Shown here: positions 8,703 to 17,665 of the stretch, one piece after another | Position numbering within the stretch: position 1 is the stretch's first letter | Layout: the number at the start of each line of letters is the position of its first letter | NCBI GenBank assembly: GCA_003557865.1 | Contig: PWNK01000094.1 | Span: 1-39,079 of the forward strand | Origin: Desulfonatronovibrio sp. | GTDB lineage: Bacteria > Desulfobacterota > Desulfovibrionia > Desulfovibrionales > Desulfonatronovibrionaceae | Direction: 5' to 3' | DNA length: 39,079 nucleotides | Notes under the pieces: generated by a model | What the model saw: the letters and a program-made list of their open reading frames with translations, nothing else | Told to the model about the DNA's origin: nothing | Databases searched by the model: none | Program-made: the position numbers and the translations under genes

Positions 8703-9635
8703 ATGAAAATATCAGTTCCGGACACATTCAAGGCCGATCTTCTTCTTCTTATCACCGCCATTATCTGGGGCTCGGCCTTTGTGGCCCAAAGAGCGGGCAT
8801 GGATCACATGGAGCCGTTTATCTTTAACGCGGTCCGTTTTGCTCTAGGTGCTCTGACCCTTTTACCAGTTATCTGGTACAGAGAAAAAAAAGGGCTGGTT
8901 GATCATTTTCTGCAAAACAATTCAACCAAAGATCTGTTCAAGGCCGGGCTGATTACCGGTCTGCTTCTTTTTCTGGGCAGCAGCCTGCAGCAGACGGGCA
9001 TTGTGTATACAACGGCCGGCAAGGCAGGTTTTATTACCGGACTCTATGTAGTTATTGTGCCGGTGCTGGGTCTTATCTGGAGGCAGCGCCCCGGCTCAGG
9101 GGTCTGGATGGGCGCGGTCCTGGCGGTGCTGGGCCTTTATTTTCTGACAATATCCAATGGGTTAAGGATAGAACTTGGAGATTTTCTGGTGCTGTTATGC
9201 GCGTTCGCCTATGCGCTCCATGTTCTGGCCATTGGCTGGCTGGTGACCAGGGTTGATTGCGTCAAGCTGGCCGCGGCACAGTTTGTTGTAACTTCGGTAC
9301 TTAGTTTCGCGGTGGCTGTGGTCTTTGAACATATTTCCTTCAGCGCCCTGGTTGAAGGTGCTGTCCCGCTGCTGTACGGGGGAGTAATGTCCGCCGGGGT
9401 AGCCTTTACTTTGCAGATTGTGGCCCAGCGTCAGGCTCCACCGGCTCACGCAGCCATCATCCTCAGCCTGGAATCTGTATTCGCGGTGATGGCCGGGTGG
9501 GCGATTCTCGGTGAGATTCTGTCCGGAAGAGAAATAGCCGGATGTCTGCTGATGTTTTCCGGGATGCTTTGCGCCCAGTTATATTCGATGAAAAGGAGCA
9601 GAACCAAGGTTGACAAAAAGGAAAAGGATATTTAG
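8703..9635 (+). CDS. EamA/DMT-family transporter
   Basis: A 310-residue inner-membrane protein with two EamA repeats and about ten transmembrane helices. The first repeat opens with LLLITAIIWGSAFVAQRAGM, and the second ends with LESVFAVMAGWAILGEILSG, a motif typical of the drug/metabolite transporter family. The substrate cannot be told. The frame is open from a TTG at 8604, but the ATG at 8703 gives the normal start just before the first helix; its ribosome binding site is weak. It is divergent from dapL and is followed after 34 bases by the HesB-like selenoprotein gene, which has its own strong ribosome binding site. Confidence 0.85.
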   Translation: MKISVPDTFKADLLLLITAIIWGSAFVAQRAGMDHMEPFIFNAVRFALGALTLLPVIWYREKKGLVDHFLQNNSTKDLFKAGLITGLLLFLGSSLQQTGIVYTTAGKAGFITGLYVVIVPVLGLIWRQRPGSGVWMGAVLAVLGLYFLTISNGLRIELGDFLVLLCAFAYALHVLAIGWLVTRVDCVKLAAAQFVVTSVLSFAVAVVFEHISFSALVEGAVPLLYGGVMSAGVAFTLQIVAQRQAPPAHAAIILSLESVFAVMAGWAILGEILSGREIAGCLLMFSGMLCAQLYSMKRSRTKVDKKEKDI

Positions 9636-9669
9636 TAAAACTTCTTTCACATAAGGAGGTTTTAGGATA

Positions 9670-9969
9670 ATGTTTGATTTAAGTGATTCAGCAAAGTCTC
9701 AACTGGATAAGTATTTTGAAAATCAGGATAAATCCCCGATAAGGGTTTATCTGGCAGCCGGCTGAGGCGGGCCGAGACTGGCCCTTGCTCTGGATGAGCA
9801 AAAAGACAACGACAGTTCCTTTGATGTCAAAGGCTTTCAATTCCTGGTTGATAGAAATCTCATGGACACGGTGGCTCCCATCCAAGTGGACATGACAGAG
9901 GCTGGTTTTGTAATCAATTCCAGACTCAAGGTCGATCCAAGTGGTTGTTCCTCCTGCACTTCCTGCTGA
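9670..9969 (+). CDS. HesB/IscA-like selenoprotein (in-frame UGA read as selenocysteine)
   Basis: A 99-residue protein when the TGA at 9763-9765 (codon 32) is read as selenocysteine. The context is VYLAAG-U-GGPRLALALDE, where HesB/IscA-like proteins carry the first conserved cysteine. The rest continues in frame as a normal HesB-like domain (GFQFLVDRNLMDTVAPIQVD, then GFVIN) and ends CSSCTSC. HesB-like proteins are among the known selenoprotein families of anaerobic bacteria. AAGGAGG precedes the ATG, and a candidate SECIS hairpin follows the UGA at the right distance. Automated calls would miss the gene or truncate it to 31 residues. The exact role in Fe-S or redox chemistry is not known to me. 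Confidence 0.85.
9785..9801 (+). promoter_or_regulatory. Candidate bacterial SECIS hairpin
   Basis: TTGCTC (9785-9790) and GAGCAA (9796-9801) form a perfect 6-bp stem with the loop TGGAT. The loop begins 26 bases after the UGA and has G in its second position, within the general rules for bacterial SECIS elements (apical loop roughly 16-37 bases away, a G in the first two positions). A second hairpin, GGGCC-GAGACT-GGCCC at 9769-9784, abuts it and could stack on it. Confidence 0.65.
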
Positions 9970-10047
9970 TTTTTATTCAGGTTTATAATTATTTGACAAA
10001 CCTTTATCTCAAGGCAGGCCAGGTCAAGCCTGTCTGCACGTTGAATT

Positions 10048-10080
10048 CAAACGGCCATGTCCCGGGATATGGCCGTTTTT
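10048..10080 (+). terminator. Rho-independent terminator after the HesB-like selenoprotein gene
   Basis: ACGGCCAT (10051-10058) pairs with ATGGCCGT (10069-10076), flanked by A on the left and a T run on the right (10076-10080). It lies about 80 bases after the stop codon. Confidence 0.75.
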
Positions 10081-10245
10081 CATGATTTTTAAATTATTGT
10101 TGACAGTCAAAGCTTGCTTGCAGCACCCTGCTCTTATTGACCTGTACCAGGTTCATACTTAAGCGCGGGCATGTTCAGCTGTATTTTAGTTTCCTTGGCT
10201 TGCTCTTAACCTTTTACATTTTATTCAGATAGTGAGGGTTATCCC

Positions 10246-10536
10246 ATGAAATGTATGACCATAAAAAAAGGTGTAGAATGCGCCCTCATGACTTCAGAGG
10301 GCTGTTCTTACCTCGGGGCGCACTGCCATCCTGTGGTGGAGAAGTGTGAAGGATGCGACAGGACCACAGAATTTCAGGGAAAGATATATTGTAAAAGTTA
10401 CCCCGAACCCGCTGCCAAGTGGGAGCGTGGAGCCTGCAATTTTGCCACCCATATCCAGGCTACCGTTGATAAGACCGGCAAGGTCAAGATCAACCCTCTC
10501 AAGGCTTCCAAGCGTGCCGCCAGAGGACGCCGCTAG
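10246..10536 (+). CDS. PxxKW-family cysteine-rich protein
   Basis: A 96-residue protein with seven cysteines (C3, C12, C20, C27, C34, C37 and further C in IYCKSYP and GACNF) and the motif PAAKW, the hallmark of a small family named PxxKW that is found mainly in Desulfobacterota. The basic tail KASKRAARGRR suggests nucleic acid or ribosome contact, but this is a guess. CXXC-like pairs suggest a metal site. It has a GAGGG site before the ATG and is flanked by a terminator upstream and the M20 hydrolase gene 33 bases downstream. No function is known to me. Confidence 0.75.
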   Translation: MKCMTIKKGVECALMTSEGCSYLGAHCHPVVEKCEGCDRTTEFQGKIYCKSYPEPAAKWERGACNFATHIQATVDKTGKVKINPLKASKRAARGRR

Positions 10537-10569
10537 CCGGGGCTTTTTTATCAGTTCATCAGGTGCGTC

Positions 10570-11793
10570 ATGAGCCGGATACCCCAACATCTTGAAACTA
10601 AACGGCAGAAAGTCGTTGAGCTTCAGGAGAAGCTGGTAGCCATTCCAGCCCTTGGGCCAGATAATCAGGGCCAGGGGGAAAAACAGAAGGCGGACTTTCT
10701 TCTTTCTTATCTGCGGGACTCGGGATTTGAAGACATAACCCTGATCAATTCTCCAGATTCCAGAGTCCCGGAAGGTTACAGGCCGAACATAATCGCCATG
10801 GTCCCAGGTGAAGAACCTGGCAGGACCCTTTGGATTATTTCCCATCTGGACATCGTTCCGCCTGGTGATACTTCCCTCTGGCAGGGTGATCCGTTCACTC
10901 TCAGGGTTGAGGATGACCTGATCTTTGGCCGGGGTGTTGAGGACAACCACCAGGGTATGGTTTCTTCCATCTTGGCCGCCCAATCCTTCAAGGAACTGGA
11001 CATCAAGCCGGCCATCAACCTGGGTCTGATCATGGTTTCGGATGAGGAAACAGGGAACAGGCACGGCCTGCCCTTTGTTCTTGATGAGCAAAGAGACCTT
11101 TTTGGCAGGGACGATCTTTACCTGATTCCCGACTTCGGCACTCCAGACTCAAAGCTTGTTGAAGTGGCCGAAAAAAGCATGCTCTGGGTTAAGATTTCCG
11201 TAACCGGAAGACAGTGTCACGCTTCAAGGCCCGACAGAGGCATTAACTCCCTTATTGCTTCGGCTGACTTTATTCTCAGGATTGCAGAGCTGAACAATTT
11301 CTTTTCGGATCAGAGCGAGCTGTTCAGTCCTCCAGAATCCACTTTCTGCCCCACCAAAAAAGAGGCCAATGTTCCCAATATCAATACAATTCCAGGAATG
11401 GACGTTTTTTATGTTGATTGCCGGATTCTGCCCAACTACAAGCTGGATGAAGTTCTTGAGCGGATTAAAGGAATTGGTTCGGAAATTGAGATAAAATACC
11501 GGGTGAAGGTTGAATATGAGACTGTGCTCAGGGAACAGGCCGCTCCTTTTACCGATCCATCCAGTGAGATCGTGGTCAGGATTTCCCAGGCCATCAAAAG
11601 TATTTATGGTGTAGAACCAGTTCCCCAGGGCGTTGGCGGCGGGACCGTGGCCGCCTTTCTACGGCACAGGGGTTATAATGCCGTAGTCTGGGCCACCCTC
11701 ATGGGAACAGCCCATCAGCCCAATGAATGTTCAAGCATCAGGAACACCATTAATGACGCCAAGGTCATGGCCTATCTTGCTGGGCCCTGGTAA
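10570..11793 (+). CDS. M20-family metallo-hydrolase
   Basis: A 407-residue zinc-dependent amidohydrolase/peptidase of the ArgE/DapE/peptidase V type. Metal-binding motifs are visible: HLDIVPPGD (first His and the catalytic Asp), GRGVEDNHQG (bridging Asp) and SDEETGN (general-base Glu and Zn-binding Glu), with GTAHQPNE near the C-terminus supplying the last His. The dimerisation domain lies between roughly residues 200 and 310. No signal peptide is present, so it is cytoplasmic. The substrate cannot be told: succinyl-diaminopimelate is unlikely because this genome uses DapL, so a dipeptidase or N-acyl amino acid hydrolase is more probable. mnmG begins nine bases after its stop codon. Confidence 0.85.
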   Translation: MSRIPQHLETKRQKVVELQEKLVAIPALGPDNQGQGEKQKADFLLSYLRDSGFEDITLINSPDSRVPEGYRPNIIAMVPGEEPGRTLWIISHLDIVPPGDTSLWQGDPFTLRVEDDLIFGRGVEDNHQGMVSSILAAQSFKELDIKPAINLGLIMVSDEETGNRHGLPFVLDEQRDLFGRDDLYLIPDFGTPDSKLVEVAEKSMLWVKISVTGRQCHASRPDRGINSLIASADFILRIAELNNFFSDQSELFSPPESTFCPTKKEANVPNINTIPGMDVFYVDCRILPNYKLDEVLERIKGIGSEIEIKYRVKVEYETVLREQAAPFTDPSSEIVVRISQAIKSIYGVEPVPQGVGGGTVAAFLRHRGYNAVVWATLMGTAHQPNECSSIRNTINDAKVMAYLAGPW

Positions 11794-11802
11794 TTTGACT
11801 CA

Positions 11803-13683
11803 ATGCACAAACCCCCACCTCCTGAAGTCTTTGATATTATAGTCGTGGGAGCGGGACACGCAGGATGTGAAGCCGCTCATGCCGCTGCCAGTCTAGGCCT
11901 CAAGACTCTTCTGCTGACCATCAATATCGACCGTATCGGTCATCTTTCCTGCAATCCGGCCATAGGCGGCCTGGCCAAGGGACACATGGTCAGGGAGATT
12001 GACGCCCTGGGCGGGGCTATGGGTGTCTGGGCAGACAGGGCGGGCATCCAGTTCAGAAGGCTGAACACCAGGAAAGGACCGGCTGTCCGTTCCACCAGGG
12101 CCCAGATTGATCGGAAGATATACATGAATGTGGTCCAGGAAACCCTTTTCAGCCTTGAAAATCTCTATATCCGTGAGGCTTCAGTGGAAGAGATCATGAC
12201 CCGGGAATCCAGGGTGACCGGGGTCAGAACCCGGATCAACGAAGAAATATCCTGCCGGCAATTGATTCTGACCACCGGGACCTTCATGCAGGGGCTCATC
12301 CATATCGGTCTGGACCATTATCAGGGCGGAAGACTTGGCGACCCTGCCAGTGTCGGTCTGTCCCGGTCCCTGAACAGACTCGGCATAGAAACGGGACGCT
12401 TGAAAACCGGCACTGTGCCCAGGCTGCTCAGGGACAGCATCGATTTTTCCCGCATGGAAGTACAGGATGGGGACGACCCTCCTCCCATGTTCAGCTTCAG
12501 GGAAAAAGCGGAAATACTTCCTCAGCTTCCCTGCCATATAACTTACACCAACCACAGGACCCACGAGGTCATTGAAAAGGGTTTTCAGCGTTCGCCTCTT
12601 TTTCAGGGAGTGATCAAGGGCACCGGGGCGAGGTACTGTCCCTCAATAGAGGATAAGGTGGCCAGATTCCCGGAGAAGCAAAGGCATCAATTGTTCATCG
12701 AGCCTGAAGGGCTGAACAGCCCTGAGGTGTATCCCAACGGTATACCCACCAGTCTTCCTCTGGACATCCAAAAAGAAATGCTGAGCACAATTTCCGGCCT
12801 GGAAAAGGCCATCATTGTCAGGCCCGGTTACGCCATTGAGTATGATTATGTCTTTCCCACCCAGCTTAAGCCTACACTGGAAACCAAGGCTGTTTCAGGC
12901 CTTTACTGTGCAGGCCAGGTCAACGGCACGTCAGGCTACGAGGAAGCAGCAGCCCAGGGATTGTGGGCTGCTGTCAACGCCTGCCGCAGACACACGGGAA
13001 GTGAAGATTTCGTGCTCAAAAGAAGTCAGGCCTACATGGGCGTTCTGGTAGATGATCTGGTGACCAAAGGGACCATGGAACCTTACCGGATGTTTACCTC
13101 CAGGGCTGAATACCGGCTGCTTCTGAGGGAGGACAACGCAGATCAGAGGCTTACGCCCATGGGCAGAGAGCTGGGTCTTGTTGGAGATAGCCAGTGGAAT
13201 AATTTTCAGGATAAGTCTCAAAAAATCTCCAGCCTCAGAAAAATCTTGGAATCCATTATCATCCGTCCTGACGCCGGAACAAGGGAAAAACTGCTGGAGA
13301 TCGGAGCTGCCCTGCCCAGAAAGGCTGTAACCCTTGCCGAGCTTCTGAGACAGCCCCAGCTTGAGATCACAGATCTTACCCCCTTGTGGCCGGATATAAA
13401 CGTTTATGAACATGATGTCCTGGACCAGGTTCAGATTGAGGTCAAATTTGAAGGATATCTCAAGAGGCAGGAGGAAATTGTTCGCAGATGGGAAAACATG
13501 GAAAACCGTGCACTGCCTCATGACCTTGATTACAGGAACGTTCCCGGGCTTTCATCAGAGGTTGTGGAAAAGCTGGCAGACATTCGTCCCAGGACCCTGG
13601 GACAGGCCGGCAGGATTTCCGGAGTTACCCCTGCTGCGGTCTCAAGTCTGCAGATTTATCTGAAATCAGCCGGATTAAAATAA
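11803..13683 (+). CDS. mnmG: tRNA uridine-34 carboxymethylaminomethyl-modifying enzyme MnmG (GidA)
   Basis: A 626-residue FAD enzyme that works with MnmE to install the carboxymethylaminomethyl group on U34 of tRNAs reading split codon boxes. It opens with the FAD-binding [19 protein letters not shown], followed by [55 protein letters not shown] and [19 protein letters not shown], all diagnostic for MnmG. The length matches the family. It begins nine bases after the M20 hydrolase gene, without a strong ribosome binding site, suggesting coupled translation. Confidence 0.96.
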   Translation: MHKPPPPEVFDIIVVGAGHAGCEAAHAAASLGLKTLLLTINIDRIGHLSCNPAIGGLAKGHMVREIDALGGAMGVWADRAGIQFRRLNTRKGPAVRSTRAQIDRKIYMNVVQETLFSLENLYIREASVEEIMTRESRVTGVRTRINEEISCRQLILTTGTFMQGLIHIGLDHYQGGRLGDPASVGLSRSLNRLGIETGRLKTGTVPRLLRDSIDFSRMEVQDGDDPPPMFSFREKAEILPQLPCHITYTNHRTHEVIEKGFQRSPLFQGVIKGTGARYCPSIEDKVARFPEKQRHQLFIEPEGLNSPEVYPNGIPTSLPLDIQKEMLSTISGLEKAIIVRPGYAIEYDYVFPTQLKPTLETKAVSGLYCAGQVNGTSGYEEAAAQGLWAAVNACRRHTGSEDFVLKRSQAYMGVLVDDLVTKGTMEPYRMFTSRAEYRLLLREDNADQRLTPMGRELGLVGDSQWNNFQDKSQKISSLRKILESIIIRPDAGTREKLLEIGAALPRKAVTLAELLRQPQLEITDLTPLWPDINVYEHDVLDQVQIEVKFEGYLKRQEEIVRRWENMENRALPHDLDYRNVPGLSSEVVEKLADIRPRTLGQAGRISGVTPAAVSSLQIYLKSAGLK

Positions 13684-14049
13684 TGAGCGTGCAACCCTGG
13701 TCATGGACCCGGGTGAGGCTGACTTTTTTCTCCGGGCTGGCCGCAGCTCCCTGCGGGGGCCGCCGATACCCCCCCCCTTAAGCATGGCATTAATAAATAT
13801 TTTATTGAAAACAAAAAAAAAATAATTCAAAATGAACTGCCTTTTGTAATTACTCACCAGGTTTTACCATGAGCAGTTATGCTGTCTGGACCTGCAATGA
13901 ATCATCAGCTGTCTTGAGTGTATGCTGCACATGAGAAAATTCAGGATCCGGGAATCCATATTCAACACCTGTTTTGTGATCCAGTGTATAGGGAGAAGGC
14001 GTTATCCGGATTGACTTAGATCTTTTCCAACCGTTCAACAATTATAATA
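13684..14049. other. Intergenic region with homopolymer tracts
   Basis: No gene is seen. The stretch has a short GC hairpin (CCGCAG-CTCC-CTGCGG, 13741-13756), a run of nine C (13769-13777) and a run of ten A (13813-13822). The hairpin lacks a T run directly behind it, so it is a poor terminator. The promoter of the PilZ gene should lie in the right half, but no convincing boxes were found. Confidence 0.5.
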
Positions 14050-15081
14050 ATGGATCAGCAGTTCTGGCCTCAAATCGGCTCCAGTTTTCAGGATGTGGTG
14101 CTGCGAAGCCAGGGGTTCTACTTTTTGGCCCTGGTTGTGTTCGCAGTGGCCGTAGCGTGTCTGGTCTATTATCTTAAGAAGCGCCTGGACAGGAAAAAAC
14201 AGCAGGAGGCGCACAAGTTTTTTGAGGTTATTTCCTCCAGGGAAATCAGGGAGATTTTTGAAGCCGCCATTGAACACAACAGTCGGTTTGATGTTCGGCT
14301 CAGCGGGCAACGCCGCGAAATACTGTGCCTTTTGAAAGAATATGACCGAAGTCATGTCTACCTTGAGCCGCCTTCCCAGATCAGACTGCCGGAAAGAATA
14401 GCCGGCAGGGATGTGTCGGTATATTTCAAGGTCAAGTCTCATAATGGCCGGATGTCTTTTTACAAGTTCCAGTCCAGGATAACAGCAGTTTCGGACAGGG
14501 ATGAATATCAGATTTTAAGTCTTGATATGCCGCAGTCCCTGGAAATGGAGCAGAAAAGGCAGCACCTCAGGCTTGAGGATGCCACGGAGTATTTGCTCAG
14601 GCTGGAAATAAGAAAGGTCTCCCATGATGCAAGAGGTAATTTTCACAGGGACATAAGAGAATTTGGAGAGGTACTCTGGTCCGGTGAGCCAGCAGGAAAC
14701 AGACCCTTTGTCATGCTTCTGGACATTTCCGGGGGCGGAATAAGACTCAAGGTTGCCGCCCCCAAGCTGGGCATGGACAAGGATTTTTTCAAGATCAATC
14801 CGCAGCTCCTTGTTTCCGTGTTTCTTTCAGATGAGCCCGGGTCAGTGGCTGACGCACAGTGGTTTCATCTTATCGGCCGCGTCAGAAAGCATTACTATGA
14901 CGGGTTTGGAAGCTATATTATCGGCTTGCAGCATGAGTACAGGGCAGTGCTGGATGAAGGCGGTGAAAAAATTATGGGCTGGGAAGCGGTCAGAGCTGTG
15001 GATGGAGTTGAGGACCTGGCTTCCTGGGTGGTCAAGGTCCATCTGAGGATGTTCCGGGAAAAAGGTTTGAAGTCCCGCTGA
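14050..15081 (+). CDS. Membrane-anchored PilZ-domain protein
   Basis: A 343-residue protein with one N-terminal membrane helix at about residues 22-41 followed by a basic KKRLDRKK stretch, so most of it should be cytoplasmic. The middle resembles YcgR-type proteins. The C-terminal half has the two PilZ hallmarks of cyclic di-GMP binding: RQHLR (R170 and R174, an RxxxR motif) and DISGGG (225-230, a D/NxSxxG motif). It probably senses cyclic di-GMP and acts on a surface or motility process. A GGEEF diguanylate cyclase and a FlhG-like ATPase are encoded 4-5 kb downstream. No good ribosome binding site precedes the ATG at 14050, so the start is less certain. Confidence 0.8.
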   Translation: MDQQFWPQIGSSFQDVVLRSQGFYFLALVVFAVAVACLVYYLKKRLDRKKQQEAHKFFEVISSREIREIFEAAIEHNSRFDVRLSGQRREILCLLKEYDRSHVYLEPPSQIRLPERIAGRDVSVYFKVKSHNGRMSFYKFQSRITAVSDRDEYQILSLDMPQSLEMEQKRQHLRLEDATEYLLRLEIRKVSHDARGNFHRDIREFGEVLWSGEPAGNRPFVMLLDISGGGIRLKVAAPKLGMDKDFFKINPQLLVSVFLSDEPGSVADAQWFHLIGRVRKHYYDGFGSYIIGLQHEYRAVLDEGGEKIMGWEAVRAVDGVEDLASWVVKVHLRMFREKGLKSR

Positions 15082-15248
15082 TGCCTCTGTGCAAAAGATC
15101 ATCTCATTGGCAGTTATCAGGATAAGGGTTATTATCAGCCAGGAGCTATGGCCCAGGCAGGTCTGGTTTATGGTGAATAGTTGCGAATTATTTATGTTTC
15201 CATTTTTTGCATGTCAGCTAAGTCTACAATCAGAAGGAGGCAGTGGTT

Positions 15249-16064
15249 TTGGAAGAGGGATCGGAAAGCAGGTTCTGGTCGGCACTACGTAGTATTTTCA
15301 CCTCCCGTTGCGAAGCGCCCCTGGAGGAAATAATCACCGAGGCCAGGAAGGATGGTGAGTTGAAAAATGAAGAATTCCTGATGCTTCTAAATGTGCTCAA
15401 ATTGAGCCATAAACAGGCTGTAGAAATCATGGTCCCCAGAACTGATCTTATATGCTGCGAAGTCAATGATTCCATGAGCGATGTGGCCAGGACAATGATT
15501 GAGAGCGGGCACTCAAGGGTTCCCATATACCGCGAGAACCGGGATCACATGGTCGGAGTTGTCCATGCCAAAGATTTGATGAACTATTTTATTGAAGACA
15601 AGGACGTTTCCCTGACCAGCATCATGCGCGCTCCCTATTTTATTCCTGAAACCAAGAATGTCCGGGAGGTTCTGCTTGAGTTTCAAGGAAAAAAGAATCA
15701 CATGGCCATAGTCATTGATGAATATGGGGGAACTTCAGGGGTGGTCACCCTGGAAGATGTTCTCGAGGAAATTGTGGGTGAAATTGAGGATGAATATGAT
15801 TCGCCCAAGCCTCAGGAAATCCAGGTTCAGCAGGATGGTTCATTTTATGTCTCAGGCAGGACCCCCCTTGACGAACTCAAGGATGAACTGGGAATAGACA
15901 TCCGTTCCGAGCAGGTGGAAACCATAGGAGGGTATGTCTGTCATATCGCGGGCAAAGTTCCTCAGGCGGAGGAGGAGTTTTTCGACGGATCTTTTCGTTT
16001 CAAGATCAGGGAAGCAGACGCCAAGCACATCCAATGGATGGAAATAACCCCAGTTGTCCGATGA
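15249..16064 (+). CDS. CorC/TlyC-family CBS-domain protein
   Basis: A 271-residue soluble protein with a CBS pair (roughly residues 55-175, including MVPRTDLI and [21 protein letters not shown] split over two motifs) and a C-terminal CorC_HlyC transporter-associated domain. This is the short form, without the DUF21 membrane domain. Such proteins are linked to magnesium/cobalt efflux and often precede lnt, as here. A GTG at 15243 is also in frame, but it is only two bases from AAGGAGG. The TTG at 15249 has eight-base spacing and is preferred. The stop codon overlaps the likely lnt start. Confidence 0.88.
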   Translation: MEEGSESRFWSALRSIFTSRCEAPLEEIITEARKDGELKNEEFLMLLNVLKLSHKQAVEIMVPRTDLICCEVNDSMSDVARTMIESGHSRVPIYRENRDHMVGVVHAKDLMNYFIEDKDVSLTSIMRAPYFIPETKNVREVLLEFQGKKNHMAIVIDEYGGTSGVVTLEDVLEEIVGEIEDEYDSPKPQEIQVQQDGSFYVSGRTPLDELKDELGIDIRSEQVETIGGYVCHIAGKVPQAEEEFFDGSFRFKIREADAKHIQWMEITPVVR

Positions 16065-17584
16065 TTTTCAGAAAATCCGGGCCCGGACCATTTGTCTCAT
16101 TGTCCGTTTTTTTATGTGTCAGCGGGCTTTTTCTGGCTTTTGCCAATCCCGTGTTTCATTTTCCCCCGGCAATCTTTGTTTTTTTTCTGGGTCTGAATCA
16201 CATTTCCCTCTTGGCTGAATCAGGGAGGCAGGCATTTCTCCGCTCTTTTCTGGCCGCTGGCCTGGCCTATTCGGCCTGTCTCTACTGGATTGTCGTCCCG
16301 GTCAGTGTCTACGGGGGATTCCCCATGGTCCTGGCTGTTTTTTGTCCTCTGCTGCTTGGTTTCTGTGTGGCTCTTTTCGCTGCTCTTTATTCAACATTTC
16401 TTTTTTCTGTCAAAAATAGCTTTTCCTGGTTCTGGCTTGGTATTTTCAGCGGGTGTGCCTGGGCATTTCTGGAGTTCGTCAGGGAGTATGCCTTAACCGG
16501 ATTTCCCTGGTTTGTTGCCGCCCAGGCTTTTGCTGTCTGGCCCCAGACCATTCAGGCGGTCAGCAAAGTGGGAGCATTCGGCCTGGGAATGGTAATGGCT
16601 GCCTGCGGACTTTGGCTTTCACTGGGACGCGTCAAACCAGCCTGCTGCGGGGCTGCCGCGCTGATAATCACTATGGGTTATGGTTTTTTTCTTCCAGAGA
16701 GGGAGCCCGGACAGGAGAGGATAACCGTTCTGGCTGTCCAGGGTAATATTGACCAGACCCTCAAATGGGAGCGCGATATTCAGCTGCTGACCATCCGCAA
16801 GTATATCGAACTGACCCGTGGCGGCATGTCTGAGGGCAGGCCGGATTTGGTTATCTGGCCCGAAACAGCCCTGCCTTTCTACTTCCAGGATCCAACCGAG
16901 CTGTCTGAAAAAGTCAGACAGTTTGTACTGGATAATTCACTAGAGCTGGTTACCGGATCTCCAGCCTACAGATTTGAAGACGACGGTGTGGAATACTCTC
17001 TTTATAACCGGGCCTACTGGGTTTCGGCCGACGGGCTGATCCATGGCTACTATGATAAAGAGCGCCTGGTTCCCTTTGGTGAGTACATTCCCTTGGACAG
17101 ATATCTACCTTTTCTTGAAAAACTGGTGCACGGAGAACTGGATTTTTCTCCAGGCCGGAGCGTATCACCCATGACCAAAGGCAATCTTGCATTGGGGGTA
17201 CTCATATGCTACGAAATTATCTTTCCCGGTCTGGTCCGAACCAGAATGGAGCAGGGCGCAAATATTATCATCAATATTTCCAATGATGCCTGGTTCGGAA
17301 ATACTTCAGCCCCGGCACAGCATCTGCATTTGAGCGTACTCAGGGCGGTGGAGCAGAACAGATATGTCATCAGGGCGACCAACACAGGAATATCCGCCTT
17401 TATCAATCCGGCCGGAAAGGTCTATAACCGGTCCAGGCTTTTTGAAGATGCCAGTCTTCTGGATAAAGCCGGCCTTATTGATGAAAAATCAATCTATTTT
17501 CACCTGTACTGGGTGATCAATTTTGTGTTCATGGCCGGAGTTGTTTTTGCTCTGGGTCTGCGTTTTCTTTCCAGGAAAGCATGA
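16061..17584 (+). CDS. lnt: Apolipoprotein N-acyltransferase
   Basis: A 507-residue inner-membrane enzyme that adds the third acyl chain to lipoproteins. The N-terminal half is strongly hydrophobic (about six to eight helices), followed by a periplasmic nitrilase-type domain. The catalytic triad is visible as Glu in VIWPETALPF, Lys in DKERLVPFGEY and Cys in LICYEIIFP, and a C-terminal helix ends the protein. An ATG at 16034 is also in frame, but the ATG at 16061 overlaps the corC stop as ATGA, the usual arrangement for coupled translation. The TRAP substrate-binding lipoprotein in this window is a likely client. Confidence 0.93.
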   Translation: MIFRKSGPGPFVSLSVFLCVSGLFLAFANPVFHFPPAIFVFFLGLNHISLLAESGRQAFLRSFLAAGLAYSACLYWIVVPVSVYGGFPMVLAVFCPLLLGFCVALFAALYSTFLFSVKNSFSWFWLGIFSGCAWAFLEFVREYALTGFPWFVAAQAFAVWPQTIQAVSKVGAFGLGMVMAACGLWLSLGRVKPACCGAAALIITMGYGFFLPEREPGQERITVLAVQGNIDQTLKWERDIQLLTIRKYIELTRGGMSEGRPDLVIWPETALPFYFQDPTELSEKVRQFVLDNSLELVTGSPAYRFEDDGVEYSLYNRAYWVSADGLIHGYYDKERLVPFGEYIPLDRYLPFLEKLVHGELDFSPGRSVSPMTKGNLALGVLICYEIIFPGLVRTRMEQGANIIINISNDAWFGNTSAPAQHLHLSVLRAVEQNRYVIRATNTGISAFINPAGKVYNRSRLFEDASLLDKAGLIDEKSIYFHLYWVINFVFMAGVVFALGLRFLSRKA

Positions 17585-17665
17585 GCCGTAAGCACCTTGT
17601 TTCATGATATCCCGCAGGAATTCTGACTGCCTGTCGGAAGCGAATAGTCAAGAGAACACCTTAAA

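Noticed and set aside
9769-9784. GGGCC-GAGACT-GGCCC hairpin as the SECIS element
   Set aside because: Its loop begins only about eight bases after the UGA, too close for a typical bacterial SECIS; the adjoining hairpin at 9785-9801 is better placed.
13741-13756. Terminator after mnmG
   Set aside because: The short GC stem is followed by G/C and a C9 run, not by T, so it does not fit a rho-independent terminator.
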